Positions 1 to 11,320 of a stretch of DNA of 64,000 nt are shown one piece after another. The notes under the pieces are model-generated. The model saw only the letters and a program-made list of their open reading frames with translations, did not search any database and was not told the origin of the DNA. How positions within the stretch are numbered: position 1 is the first letter of the stretch; each line of letters starts with the position of its first letter. The position numbers and the translations under genes are program-made. This DNA is from Brachypterus glaber (lineage: Eukaryota; Arthropoda; Insecta; Coleoptera; Kateretidae). Where the stretch lies: the NCBI GenBank assembly GCA_958510825.1, contig OY294050.1, positions 43,041,249 to 43,105,248 on the forward strand, given 5' to 3'.

Positions 1-452
1 CCCTGTAAAACTGTATATGACGGAAAAGCGTCCATAGAATATAAAGATCTATTGCACTTCTATAACTTTAGCTTAAATAAATACATTTAATTAACACGTT
101 TTCTGCGTTAGCAACTTTTTGGTTCCCAGCTCAGACTGCGTTTTGAGGCATATATGTCGAACGAACTTTGCACAGACTGTTTAAATCTCTAATGGTACTC
201 CAAAAACAAGTTCTAACGTCTTTTTAAGGACTTTTTGCTTTTTAATTTTTTTTAAACAAAATATTTTATCAAATAAAATAACAATAAACAAATTTTAAAT
301 TTTATTAAAATTATTTAATAACAATTATAAACACAAAAAAAAACGTATTAGACGTGTATGTTTTTTTACAACAATGCTGTTTTTCGTTATTATTACATTA
401 TGGTCAATAAAACATTCAATTTAATTTAACAAAACACTAAAACTAACCAACA
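1..452. other. Gene-free AT-rich flank of the Tc1-type element
   Basis: I see no coding region here. The stretch lies downstream of the minus-strand transposase and presumably holds the 3' end of that element. A 12-base word at 225-236 (TAAGGACTTTTT) recurs inverted at 1420-1431, on the other side of the transposase. This is the only inverted match I could find and it is too short to be called a TIR with confidence. Confidence 0.4.
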
Positions 453-1304
453 TTACACGATTGGGTTAAGATCGGGGCTATTAGCTGGCCACTCTAAGAC
501 GTCGATACCGACATCTCTTAAGTATCGTCTGACATTTGCTGCAGTATGCGGCTTTGCATTGTCTTGCATGTAAATAAAGTCATCGCCTATAAATCCGGCG
601 TAAGGTACGACGTGCTCTTCCAAAATTTCTTCGACATACCTTGCCGCTGTAAGACTTCGCCTTTGCCGTCCACGTTCTTCCCTTATAATAAAAACGGGTT
701 CAGTTTTAGCTTCCAATGATATACCTCCCCATATCATGCACGATCCACCACCATAACTAACTTTTTCTGCAATGCAGGCCTGTGCATAACGTTCTCCAGG
801 ACGTCGGTAGACACGCTGTCTTGCATCATTCCCAAATAGACATATCCTGGTTTCATCAGAAAACATAACCTTTGCCCATTGGTTTCTGTCCCAGTTTAAA
901 TGTCTTCTTGCAAACTGCAGCCTGGCACGACGATGGTTAGCAGTGAGTTTAGGTCCAGTTGCGGCCTTATAAGAGCAAAGGTTTCTTTCAAAAAGCCTTC
1001 GACCAATAGTGGACCTACTTACTGCTACACCTCTTGTTTCTTGAAGCCGTGATCTCAAATTAACTGAATTTAGACGACGATTCCGCAGGGAATTAAGCTC
1101 GATAAATCGGTCATCCCGAGCGGACGTGCACCTATGTCTGCCAGCTCCTTGGCGTCGACTAAAGGAACCGGTCTCCTCAAAACGTTGGAATACTCTTCTT
1201 ACCGCTGCTCTCGTAATATTTAACTGTTGAGCAACATAACGCTGACTGTGCCCTTCTTGTAGCAGAGCTACAGCTTGGGCAGCTACTTCCGGACTTGTTT
1301 CCAT
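453..1304 (-). pseudogene. Tc1/mariner-type DD34E transposase, truncated at the third catalytic residue
   Basis: This 283-aa reading frame encodes a Tc1/mariner (IS630 superfamily) transposase, which would cut and paste its own element at TA sites. The N-terminal third holds helix-turn-helix DNA-binding regions (GHSQRYVAQQLNITRAAVRR near residues 18-37, then a basic segment). The catalytic core follows: FSDET supplies the first Asp, MQDNAKPHT the second, and WPANSPDLNPI the usual approach to the third acidic residue. Counting 34 residues after the second Asp, the expected Glu is a Val, followed at once by a stop codon. Family members normally run about 330-350 aa and continue with a Trp-containing C-terminal segment, so the C-terminus is lost. 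The ATG at 1304 fits the usual N-terminus. Everything else reads open, so the damage is recent or localised. It is almost certainly catalytically dead. Confidence 0.92.
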
Positions 1305-2168
1305 TTAAATAATACAATTAAATAAAATTTTAATGAGTTAAAAAAGTATTGTCACATAAGTGACAAGTCTTATCAATCATAAAAAAGTTAGTTACAGGGG
1401 TGGCACTAGCCCACCACTTAAAAAGTCCTTATTTACCAAAAAAACATAATTTCTCCTAAATGAGAAGACTTATGATAAAAAATAAAAGACGGAATCAGTC
1501 ACAATAAGTGTGGCTATTAGAATAAGTTTAAAACTTTTTGGAAAGATTTGAGTTTGTGTTTAAATTGCAACAAAAAAGATCGAGTAAAAAAAACATGACT
1601 ATTTAAGCAATGTAAACTCAGTTTAAACATGTTTCCAACAGAAACCTAAATTAAATAAATAAAAGTTTACGATTTAAGCTTCAAATTAAAAAAAAAATCA
1701 ATTAAATCCATTGCGTAGTTTTTTTGTTACTTGCAAAAATGTAAATTTTTAGAAAAAACCTTTTATCTCCTAAACGAGAAAAGGAAAATTAAAAAATTTA
1801 AAAAGAGATTACTTCCATTTAATTAGGCTATAAAATCAATTAATTAAATTGTAAAAAAATATGCAGTGGCGAACCATGCGCATATCGAAAGGTGCAGTAA
1901 AAAAACATAGCTGTGCACTTTTCATTGCTGCCGGTATAAAAAAAGATGTTTGATAATTTTTATTCCAGTAAGTAAGAGCTAAAAGTTCAAGCTTCAAAAT
2001 AAAAAAAAGATCGAATAAATCCATTAAATAGTTTTGGAGATATTTGCATTCAAAAATGTGTATTTTTTTAGGTGGGCCGATATTTTTGAGCAGAAGTGTA
2101 GTTAAACTTAAAATTTAAACTGTTTTAAATAACAATCCCGGATTTTCTACAATGTGTTCAATAGATAG
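1305..2168. other. Gene-free AT-rich stretch
   Basis: I see no supported coding sequence. The part next to 1304 is the presumed 5' untranslated part and terminal region of the Tc1-type element. The rest is A/T-rich with poly-A and poly-T runs. The short minus-strand frame near 1836-2024 shows no recognisable domain. Confidence 0.4.
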
Positions 2169-2390
2169 ATAGTAGATCTTCTTAGTGGCAAAGAAGTAGA
2201 CTTTTCGAAACCAAATTTAAATATATCTTCACTAAGAAATCATACATTTTTTAAACATGCTCCATTAACTTACTTAGACGTAGAACGCTCGTTTTCAGAT
2301 TACAAATATATTTTTGGTGAAAGAAGACGAAGCTTAACAGCCGAAAACATGGAAAAAGTTTTAATGATATATTTTTATTTTCAACAATAA
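2169..2390 (+). pseudogene. hAT-family transposase, C-terminal dimerisation-domain fragment
   Basis: The forward frame from 2169 to the stop at 2388-2390 reads as the C-terminal end of a hAT-superfamily transposase or a domesticated relative. The diagnostic part is LDVERSFSDYKYIFGERR followed by a LTAENMEK-type helix, the conserved hAT dimerisation segment, with the natural C-terminus soon after. An in-frame stop (TAG at 2166-2168) blocks extension upstream, and no other hAT domain (zinc-finger BED, DDE core) is visible. It has no usable start codon and is therefore a fragment of about 73 codons, an old 5'-truncated remnant. It could also derive from a host gene of hAT origin, but no exon structure supports that. 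Confidence 0.75.
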
Positions 2391-3303
2391 TTTTATTAAT
2401 TTGTTTTGTTAGATTCGCATTCTACAATGTAGACTTTTACATCTTCATATTTTTACAACCCCATTTTTCTATGAATTCATTAAAAAAAGGATTTTCAATT
2501 TTTATCTACGGAATGTTACAACTGGCCATCATCCTTATTAAATCAAAATTAAACTTTTTTGTATATCAATGTAGGATTTTGATGATAAGTGCTTTAAAAC
2601 ATTGCATTTCTAAGACCAACCTATATATTAGTAAGAAAAGTTTACTTTTAGATGAGGTCAAAAAACAGTTGGGATTTTTTGCCTTGTGTTGTTGTTAAAT
2701 TAATATTATATTAATTTACATGCAAATATTTTGTATATATAATTTATATAATATAGTTTTTTGTTGTTTAAACGTGGATATTTATATAGTTATACTTCTT
2801 TTATAGGACTTATTATTATTTTGAGCCATTTCGCCTCAATTATTATTTTTATTAATAAAAATCTAAAATAGTACGTTATTATATCCTTAACGTATAGTAT
2901 GTCGTAATATTGGGATACACATCTTTAACATAGTGGTAAAGTAAATAATAACCATCATGGTCAAGAATGAGTGCCATTAATCTTTTTTTTTAAGTAACAT
3001 TCGCGCGTCCCTCGTAATCAATACCAAATATCCGGGGTGTATTAATTATAATTATTATTATCAATAATTATTGATAATAATTTTGTACTTTAATTTGAAG
3101 AATATAAAAAGAATTCAGTCACATTGCATATTTCTGGTTTATCTAACAGAAAGAACTATAGGTCAGGATAATAGAGGAACAATTAGTGCCTCACGCCGCA
3201 CATTATCGTCCAAAGAATACATTTGTATTTTAACAAGACAATTGTTCCATCCATACAGCGTCTTTAAGGAGGAATTGCCTTTAATTGTTTACCCTGTTGT
3301 GAA
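2391..3303. repeat. AT-rich spacer with a 26-bp perfect palindrome (3055-3080)
   Basis: I recognise no gene here. The notable structure is the perfect AT-only palindrome at 3055-3080, built on TTATTATCAATAA and its complement. The small forward frames near 2471 and 3071 show no domain and are compatible with chance. Confidence 0.45.
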
Positions 3304-3333
3304 AAAAGTCCAGATTTAAACCCGGTGGAAATA
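3304..3333 (+). pseudogene. Possible Tc1-type transposase scrap (SPDLNPVE motif)
   Basis: A single frame reads KSPDLNPVEI, the conserved block around the third catalytic residue of Tc1-type transposases, here with the Glu present. Upstream in the same frame a stop lies about 40 bases away, and the surrounding residues do not resemble a transposase. It may be a tiny remnant of an element related to the one at 3643-4594 or a chance match. The eight-residue exact match is the only evidence. Confidence 0.35.
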
Positions 3334-3642
3334 AGTATAATTTTTTTTAACTATGTAGTCTCATACAATTAAAAGACTTTTAGATTAACGTGAGCAAGTT
3401 TCGAATGAAAAAAAAACATTTTAATATAGTTTTAGATTGAGAGATTTGTGTTAAGTGCCAAAATGTAACGTCTGGTACCATCGCGGCTAATGTATCCAGT
3501 TTTACTTAAAAATAATTCATATTAAAACCAACTTTAAAATTTTACAGACATCTGTAATACTTAAACTTAAATTTTAAATTTTGACAAGAAATATCAAATG
3601 GACACAAATAATTTAACTGACATAATTGTTGTTATATTATAA

Positions 3643-4594
3643 AATGCCTTAGGCGAATTAAAAAAAGCAATTCTAACAGCAAGACTAAATTATGGTTTTA
3701 GCATAAGAGTGATAGCTAATGAATTGGATATTTTAACGAATATGGTTTGCCGCGCGAAAGATGAGAATAGAAAAACAAGGTGTAATATATAGGAAAGAAA
3801 GCTAGGGTCATCCAAAATATTCCTCTGCGATAAACTGTAGATTACCTACGCGAACGTCCATTTAAAACTGAAGTTCAAGCCAGAGAGGACACCAATTTTC
3901 CTGTTTCTATCCGAACTGTAAGAAGACGCATTAAAGAATCAGAAATTAAAAATGCTGCTTATAGTAATAAGCCTTTCCTTATTTAAGTGAAAACCACAAA
4001 ATAAATAGGGTGCAATATGCCTTAGAATATCTACCTCAAGATAAATTGGGATAATGTATGATAGTATTTTCTGATGAAAAGACCTTATGATTAACCCATA
4101 ATGGCACTATGCGCGTATATAGACCAATAGGTGCACGATAAAGTATGTCCGAAATACGGACAGAAGTGGCAGATTTTGGGTAAATGTTTGGGCATGCATT
4201 ACTTCGCAACGTCCGGGCATTTATTTGTGGAAGAAAGGCTAACGTTAGAAGGATATCATAATATACTGCAAAATGTGCTACTATATTTTGCAAGACAAAA
4301 CATTGAAGAGAATTTTATTTCTCAACAGGTAAAAAATTATAAGACAATATACTTGAGCCGTAACTATTTTTCAAGCTACTTTTATTTTGTAGGTTAACTG
4401 TTCAGTGCACCAGAGTAAGGGCATACCTTAATAAAGAAGGTATTAATGTAGAGTGGCCTTCAAAAAGCTCTGACTTAAATCCGATGGAGGAAGTATGGGG
4501 CAAAATCACAAGGGCAATTTACCAGAGGGATTTTCGACCTCAAAATGTCGACGAACTAAGGGAAACTATCCAAAAACTTGGCATGAAGAGGTGA
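3643..4594 (+). pseudogene. Decayed Tc1/mariner-type transposase, second lineage
   Basis: Stitching several frames shows all parts of a Tc1-type transposase in the right order. There is an N-terminal helix-turn-helix (AILTARLNYGFSIRVIANEL, about 3667-3726) and a second basic helix (SIRTVRRRIKESEIKNAA, near 3905). The first catalytic Asp sits in IFSDEKT (4065-4086). A C-terminal block reads INVEWPSKSSDLNPMEEVWG with the catalytic Glu preserved, then a tail ending at the stop 4592-4594. Several frameshifts and stops separate these blocks, and the segment with the second Asp is not clearly readable, so no functional protein is possible. Its sequence differs strongly from the minus-strand copy at 453-1304, so it is a different family of the same superfamily. 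No TIRs were identified. Confidence 0.82.
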
Positions 4595-4977
4595 CTTAGG
4601 TTTTTGTAAGGCCAAATAAAATAACCACTTGGGCAAATTCTGGGTTATACCAGATATGGGCTAAGATTATTTATAATAAAAAGTTATATTATTAACATTT
4701 GTTTTATTTCATCTTTGAGATGTCTTGTATTGTGTTATCTTATGTTCTTTTTTCAAGGAGCATAATAAAATTAAGATCTAACGGACTTCTGATTTGAAAT
4801 CAGCAAGTCAAAAACCCTTAGTTTAAATAATTAGCCAAAATAATTACAAAAAGTGTAATATCGAAGGAGTTAAATCTACAAAATGTTAAAGTTACTTAAC
4901 CCATTACCGTGATCTATTCAAGCTTTTCCTAAAATCAGTTAATTTTTCAAAGAATTGTTATAACCAACAACCAGTGG
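4595..4977. other. Gene-free AT-rich spacer
   Basis: This follows the decayed transposase and may include the 3' end of its element. I see no motif, repeat or coding potential that I can support. Confidence 0.35.
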
Positions 4978-5510
4978 AAATTGGTAGAAGGGGGTCTAAG
5001 CTATCCATAAACATCAACAGCTTAATCGCAGCAGATGATGGTTTTTGGAAGATACTGTTAAAATCCTTGGTGATGACCATGTTCAACACATACATGTAAG
5101 CGATTTTTTTTTCACTGATTTTATTTAACTTTTATTAGAAGAATCCGAATCCGTTAACAGAACTGCTCTATTTTCCTTTTTAAAAACATAATTTTTCACA
5201 ATTTGCTTGAATCAAGTTTTTGTATAAAATTAACAAAACGGGACATTACCTTCCAAACATAACCAAACCACGAAATGAGGACTAGTATTTGAGAATAATA
5301 AAAAATTATTCTTTAAATTTATTCTTGTTAAATTAAGAGTAACAAATATTTTAGGAATGTTTCTGGAAAAAAAGTTGTTGTCGAGCAGTTTAGTTTTGTC
5401 ACGATATGCCAAACATGTATTTGTTGAACATATCTTCCGAAAACCAACATCTGCTGCGATTTTGCTGTTGATAGTTATAAATAGCTTAGACCACCTTCTA
5501 CCAATATTAA
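4978..5510. repeat. Inverted repeat, arms about 4980-5097 and 5419-5505
   Basis: The left arm (GGTAGAAGG..TCTAAGCTAT..CATCAACAGC..AATCGCAGCAGATG) is repeated in reverse complement at the right, with scattered mismatches and an extra ~25 bases in the left arm before the shared GTTCAACA..ATACATG. The centre is AT-rich with no recognised gene. The overlapping short frames on both strands are by-products of the palindrome. The class is unknown, and the outer ends do not extend into a clear TIR. Confidence 0.6.
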
Positions 5511-5742
5511 CTGTATGTTTCCTTTGGCCATTCCTTGAAACTTAAACTGACCTCAGGACTTTTTGGGTATACTCTAAAAATGTTTATATACCTATATTTT
5601 ACACCTCATTTTTGTCATTGTTTATGTCTGTCAAAGGAACCCAAAACTTGACCTTGAGTAATCTTTATTTTATTTAGGGATATTTATTTTATAATTGATT
5701 GGCTATTGTCATTTCGTTTTTCTTTTCTTAATTTGACATCAA

Positions 5743-6072
5743 CAGGATGTTGAATATAAATCTTTAATAATTAATAATTCGATTACATAAAAAAAAAATT
5801 TGAATACGAATTGAAATGAAAAAGTCAGTTTAGGCCGTCCAGCCTTCAATTTCGAGTAAAAAAATTTTTTTCTTGCCAAAACATCGAATTTTCGCTATTT
5901 TTTGGGTTTTTTGCAATTTACTCGAAATTGAAGGCTGGACGGCCTAAACTGACTTGAAATTTGTATTCAGCGGGTCGAAAAACATGCCCGTAGATAGGTG
6001 GCGCCCGGTGTACAGACAATTTTTTTTTTTGTGTGCCGGTAATAATTATTAATCTTATTTAATAATATCCTG
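5743..6072. mobile_element. Palindromic MITE, ~330 bp
   Basis: A perfect 38-bp inverted repeat (5823-5860 and 5917-5954) forms the core. Its stem contains GTTTAGGCCGTCCAGCC. Imperfect complementarity continues outward (TGAATAC near 5801 against GTATTCAG near 5963) to a shared terminal CAGGAT (5743) and ATCCTG (6072). No coding capacity is present, as expected of a miniature non-autonomous DNA element. No target-site duplication could be confirmed. Confidence 0.7.
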
Positions 6073-6672
6073 GTGCAGGTAAGTCGAATTAGTATTGTAT
6101 TTTATTAGTTTATTAATTCGCATTTTTTAAATAACAGATTTGGATTTTTGGGATTTTTATGACTCGGGTTCATTTGACAGACCTTCGGATTTTGGAAAAT
6201 ATAAGTTAATTAGCAGTGAACTTCCTCTATTCCGGACCTTAACGTTTTGAACCGACCCTATTACATTTTGGGCACCGATTCAACTCAATATAGACCTTGA
6301 CTTTTTATATTTATTGATATTAATAAAACTGAAATTTAGTTGTTTATTATTTCAGAATGACAGCATGCCTGACCCTATTTAAAAAAAAATGATAAATAAC
6401 TAATTAATTAGCTAAAAAACAATAATTTCCTCCTGGAAAGTTTTCATTTTTGAGAGACGATATATTCAAATAGGCAAAGCGTAAAATGCATTAAAATGGG
6501 ATAGGAGAAGATCACTATGAGTGGGACATACATAAAGTATAAAACACCTTTTGACAAAGGTCCTTGAACGATTATAAACTGATAAAAAATAAATAGTAAT
6601 TTTCGGTAGATGTGCAGTAACAAAAAATAATAAAAATGGCAAAATTTAGGCAGCTGGGTTTTTGACAAATTC
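6073..6672. other. Gene-free AT-rich spacer
   Basis: No gene or structured repeat was recognised. The small minus-strand frame near 6444-6674 is low-complexity, hydrophobic and without a recognisable domain. Confidence 0.35.
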
Positions 6673-7198
6673 AATAGTTATTTTCTTAACTAGTGTATTA
6701 AGTGGATAAAATCGCTTAATACACAAGTTGAGAATTTAATTTTATCCAACACCTTTTATTTTTAAATAAAAATCTATAACTTTGCGAAAAATTATGTCAA
6801 AAATATTAAGATTAAGTTTTCTTAATACTAAAATAATAGGTAGCCATGGACTAAGTATGCCTATTAAAAATAAACAATTGCTAGTTTTACATTTCTTACA
6901 AACGTCAAAATGGACGCGGTGCGGTGATGACAGAATTTTTCATAAAAACAGTATTTTATTCAAAAACTAAAGAATAATTTGGGGTTTTCTTTAATTTTTA
7001 TGGTTTAGTTAACGTGCTTCTATTTATAGAATAGTTATAATACTTAATTAATAGGGTATGTAACTAATTTTGGGTGAGATCAAAAGCTGTACTTAAAAGA
7101 GTGGGTGAAAAATTTTTTAGTCACTAGTGGAAAAAACTCACTTTTGACATTTAAAATAGTGCTCAAAACAAGTGTTTTTGTGAAGGTGTTGGATAAAA
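6673..7198. mobile_element. Dispersed non-autonomous repeat, copy 1 (~525 bp)
   Basis: This block is repeated almost base for base at 19589-20110, a 13-kb distance, in the same orientation. It opens with a hairpin (CTTAACTAGTGTATTAAG against CTTAATACACAAGTTGAG, two mismatches). It then has TTTTATCCAACACC at about 6740 and the complement GGTGTTGGATAAAA at its right end, so the element proper is probably bounded by those 14-bp inverted repeats. No protein is encoded. The two copies show insertion-sized differences of only a few bases. Confidence 0.75.
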
Positions 7199-7344
7199 GT
7201 ATTTTTTTAAATATATTTTATGGACGAAAGGCAAAAGGAAACTGTTCGAATTTGATATATGTAAGAGTCTAGAATACGAAACATGTAAGAAATAATCGAA
7301 TATTATAGATTATAGATATTATAGATACTATACTATACTTCATT

Positions 7345-8575
7345 AGCCCGTTTACAAACTTTGGCAACAAAAATTTAATTTCATGAAGAAATGTTTATAT
7401 AAACGTAGGTCCTATCTTTCTTCGTTCAGAAGATATATCGTTTTTAAAAATTTTAAGTTGAAAAACGTAGTAGCACAACAAAATTTAGTAACTAGCACTT
7501 TAAATCATCATCTGTCAAAAATTGTTTGTTTATGTCAATGGTTGGCGACACATTTAGATTGGATAAAGAGATAAGTTCTACAGAGGGAGACAAAAGTATA
7601 ATTATTATTACATTTTAAACTTAAATAATAAATATTTTATTCATTAGCTATTTAAAATGTTATTCTTACCTAAAATATGCATAATTTTATTTTAAAACAT
7701 TATAATAATTATATTTTTTTCTCCCTGTGTAGAACTTCTCTCTTTATCTAATCTAAATGTGGCGCCGATCATTGACATAAACAAACAATTTTTGACAGGT
7801 GATGGTTTAAAATGCTATAGTCCATCCAATTATGCAAGATAGTAGTTTAAAATTCCCGCGATTTTTAAGCTACATCATTGGTTAAAAACTCGCACCTTTT
7901 AACATATAAAATATTGTGACATTTTTTGTCTATGACAATGATTGGCGGTCGTTAAAGCTAATAAAAGAAGAGAAATTTACATAAAAAAATGGTTATACTT
8001 AATGTTATTTTGTATGGTACTTTTTTTGGTTTATTCTTCATACACTCGCACTAAATTAGCATATTCTACATATTGTTCAAGTCCAAACGTAAATTATATT
8101 GAACACAAGGAAAACGTCAAATTTTTAGGTTACAATTACAACTTGAGGCCTATCCAGAGGCTGGCATAACAACCATTACAAGATACATGACGACACATCA
8201 AGCCAAACCTGGCATCGCATTCTTATGTATTATGCTTGTTATGCGAGTCTTTGGATAGGCCCTTTTCAGGAAAACAGTACCGAAATCTGTTAAATTTTTA
8301 ATACACTACGATTTATGCATAATTATGCTATTTATGCGCTCTGTGGTGTAAAACGGGCCGCGTCCATAGTAAGGGACATAACTGGACGGAGTATAGTTAC
8401 TAAATTTTGTTTTGCTAAATCATGGCTACTACGTTTTTCATGTTAAAATTTTTAAAAACGCTATAACATCTAAACGAAGAAAGATAAGACCTACGTTTAT
8501 ATGAACATTTCTTCATGAAATTGAATCTAATTTTAGTTTTTAAACGGGCTAATGAATCACCCTGTATTATATAAA
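7345..8575. mobile_element. Foldback element with an interrupted right arm
   Basis: The left arm (about 7345-7618) contains ATTAGCCCGTTTACAAAC, CTACGTTTT, TTTAGTAACTA and ACATTTAGATTGGATAAAG. The same words recur in reverse order and complement at 7690-7830 and 8388-8575. The right arm is split by about 560 bp of unrelated DNA that includes a separate 115-bp MITE (8147-8261). The centre, around 7650, is AT-rich. No protein is encoded. Its transposon superfamily is unknown. Confidence 0.65.
8147..8261. mobile_element. 115-bp MITE nested in the foldback element
   Basis: The ends are inverted copies: GGCCTATCCAGAGGCT at 8147 and the complement of that pattern ending GGATAGGCC at 8261, followed inward on both sides by a shared ATAACAA. 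A related copy lies at 57006-57154 with matching interior words (GCATTCTTATGTATTAT, TTGGCTTGATGTG-like). There is no coding capacity. Confidence 0.7.
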
Positions 8576-8875
8576 TATTTTTAGTCTAATTTTTTTGATA
8601 ATATAGTATTTTTGAATGTGACAAGGTTCGCTTCCTTGAATGGGACAACTATTTTATTGCATTATTCATCAATCTCTTTTAGATAAAAAAAAAGGACAGA
8701 AAGTGTCTAGGGTACTGCCCATACAACAATTTTGAACAGTTAGGACCCAAAACAAACTAATATTTAATATTAATTTAAAACACAAACATGAATCAAAATT
8801 TGGTAAAATTATTTAACAGCTATTTTTTGTTATGAAATGACATTATAGTTTTATTGTTATCAGTTTTAGTGATAA
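8262..8875. other. Gene-free stretch leading into the satellite array
   Basis: This includes the outer right arm of the foldback element. At about 8636 there is an isolated TTGAATGGGACAA, a word that is part of the hairpin in every unit of the adjacent array. Nothing else was recognised. Confidence 0.4.
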
Positions 8876-11320
8876 TAATATTTATTTTTATGACTTGTTA
8901 TCTTTAAAAGCAACTTTGTATTTTTGTCCCATTCAAAAATACCGTGTTCTTGAATGGGACAAGTAAAGTTTTTTTCTTTTAAACCCTTGTAGTCTTCGTA
9001 AAAATAAATATTATTCAGGTTTAACACTTTGTCTGTGATAACTAAAAAAAAAGACTTATAAAAAGATTGAAAATAAAATTTTGGCAGCCATTTAAGAAAA
9101 CGTGTCCCATTCATGGTGAACTCCCCCTACTTAATTCAATCCAACCAATCGTGAATTATGGTTTACATGGTTCCACTAATTAAACGTTTCGTATATTGCA
9201 GAAGACTTTGTTAATGATACAACAGAGCAGAGACCACAATATTTATTTTCATGACTTGTAATCTTTAATAGCAACTTTGTATTTTTGTCCCATTCAAAAA
9301 TACCGTGTTCTTGAATGGGACAAGTTTTGAAAATAAAATTTTGGCAGCCATTTAAAAAAAGGTGTCCCATTCATGGTGATCTCCCCCTACTCAATTCAAT
9401 CAATCGTGAATTATGGTTTACATGGTTCCACTAATTAAACGTTTCGTATATTGCAGAAGACTTTGTAAATGATACAACAGATCAGAGACCACAATATTTA
9501 TTTTCATGACTTGTTATCTTTAATAGCAACTTTGTATTTTTGTCCCATTCAAAAATACCGTGTTCTTGAATGGGACAAGTTTTGAAAATAAAAATTTGGT
9601 AGCCATTTAAAAAAAGGTGTCCCATTCATGGTGATCTCCCCCTACTCAATTCAATCCAACCAATCGTGAATGATGGTTTACATGGTTCCACTAATTAAAC
9701 GTTTCGTATATTGCAGAAGACTTTGTTAATGATACAACAGAGCAGAGACCACAATATTTATTTTCATGACTTGTTATCTTTAATAGCAACTTTGTATTTT
9801 TATCCCCTTCAAAAATGCCGTGTTCTTGAATGGGACAAGTTTTTGAAAATAAAATTTTGGCAGCCATTTAAGTAAAGGTGTCTCATTCATGGTGATCTCC
9901 CCCTACTTAATTCAATCCAACCAATCGTGAATGATGGTTTACATGGTTCCACTAATTAAACGTTTCGTATATTGCAGAAGACTTTGTTAATGATACAACA
10001 GAGCAGAGACCACAATATTTATTTTCATGACTTGTTATCTTTAATAGCAACTTTGTATTTTCGTCCCATTCAAAAATACCGTGTTCTTGAATGGGACAAG
10101 TTTTTGAAAATAAAATTTTGGCAGCCATTTAAGAAAAGGTGTCTCATTCATGGTGATCTCCCCCTACTTAATTCAATCCAACCAATCGTGAATGATGGTT
10201 TACATGGTTCCACTAATTAAACGTTTCGTATATTGCAGAAGACTTTGTTAATGATACAACAGAGCAGAGACCACAATATTTATTTTCATGACTTGTTATC
10301 TTTAATAGCAACTTTGTATTTTCGTCCCATTCAAAAATACCGTGTTCTTGAATGGGACAAGTTTTTGAAAATAAAATTTTGGCAGCCATTTAAGAAAAGG
10401 TGTCTCATTCATGGTGATCTCCCCCTACTTAATTCAATCCAACCAATCGTGAATGATGGTTTACATGGTTCCACTAATTAAACGTTTCGTATATTGCAGA
10501 AGACTTTGTTAATGATACAACAGAGCAGAGACCACAATATTTATTTTCATGACTTGTTATCTTTAATAGCAACTTTGTATTTTCGTCCCATTCAAAAATA
10601 CCGTGTTCTTGAATGGGACAAGTTTTTGAAAATAAAATTTTGGCAGCCATTTAAGAAAAGGTGTCTCATTCATGGTGATCTCCCCCTACTTAATTCAATC
10701 CAACCAATCGTGAATGATGGTTTACATGGTTCCACTAATTAAACGTTTCGTATATTGCAGAAGACTTTGTTAATGATACAACAGAGCAGAGACCACAATA
10801 TTTATTTTCATGACTTGTTATCTTTAATAGCAACTTTGTATTTTCGTCCCATTCAAAAATACCGTGTTCTTGAATGGGACAAGTTTTTGAAAATAAAATT
10901 TTGGCAGCCATTTAAGAAAAGGTGTCTCATTCATGGTGATCTCCCCCTACTTAATTCAATCCAACCAATCGTGAATGATGGTTTACATGGTTCCACTAAT
11001 TAAACGTTTCGTATATTGCAGAAGACTTTGTTAATGATACAACAGAGCAGAGACCACAATATTTATTTTCATGACTTGTTATCTTTAATAGCAACTTTGT
11101 ATTTTCGTCCCATTCAAAAATACCGTGTTCTTGAATGGGACAAGTTTTTGAAAATAAAATTTTAGCAGCCATTTAAGAAAAGGTGTCCCATTCATGGTGA
11201 TCTCCCCCTACTTAATTCAATCCAACCAATCGTGAATGATGGTTTACATGGTTCCACTAATTAAACGTTTCGTATATTGCAGAAGACTTTGTTAATGATA
11301 CAACAGAGCAGAGACCACAA
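8876..11320 (+). repeat. 261-bp tandem satellite array
   Basis: Using the landmark AAACGTTTCGTATATTGCAG, unit starts fall at 9182, 9437, 9697, 9958, 10219, 10480, 10741, 11002 and 11263. This gives eight complete units, with periods of 255, 260 and then exactly 261, plus a partial last unit. A first, divergent copy (8876-9181) is about 100 bp longer. Units from 9958 onward are nearly identical, whereas upstream units differ more, so the right side was amplified most recently. Each unit has a hairpin (GTCCCATTCA with TGAATGGGAC) and, at its end, a pyrimidine-poor but plausible splice acceptor (ATATTGCAG) followed by 38 nt shared with the candidate exon at 11283. Each unit also contains an open 82-codon frame without a recognisable domain, which is a by-product of the periodicity. 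Confidence 0.97.

Noticed and set aside
225..1431. 12-bp inverted match as TIRs of the Tc1-type element
   Set aside because: TAAGGACTTTTT and its complement do not extend, are A/T-rich, and do not have the TA-CAGT-like ends usual for the family.
4978..5510. Protein-coding interpretation of the inverted repeat (GGRR..SK..IN..IAAD words)
   Set aside because: Both arms give similar peptides only because they are inverted copies. There is no recognised domain and the frames break at the loop.
9972..11003. Four identical 82-aa ORFs in a row, looking like a tandem gene family
   Set aside because: They follow the 261-bp satellite period exactly, lack a domain, begin at a TTG rather than ATG, and are broken in the diverged units.
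8876..11320. CRISPR array or similar immune array
   Set aside because: Units are contiguous 261-bp repeats with no unique spacers, and the context is eukaryotic.
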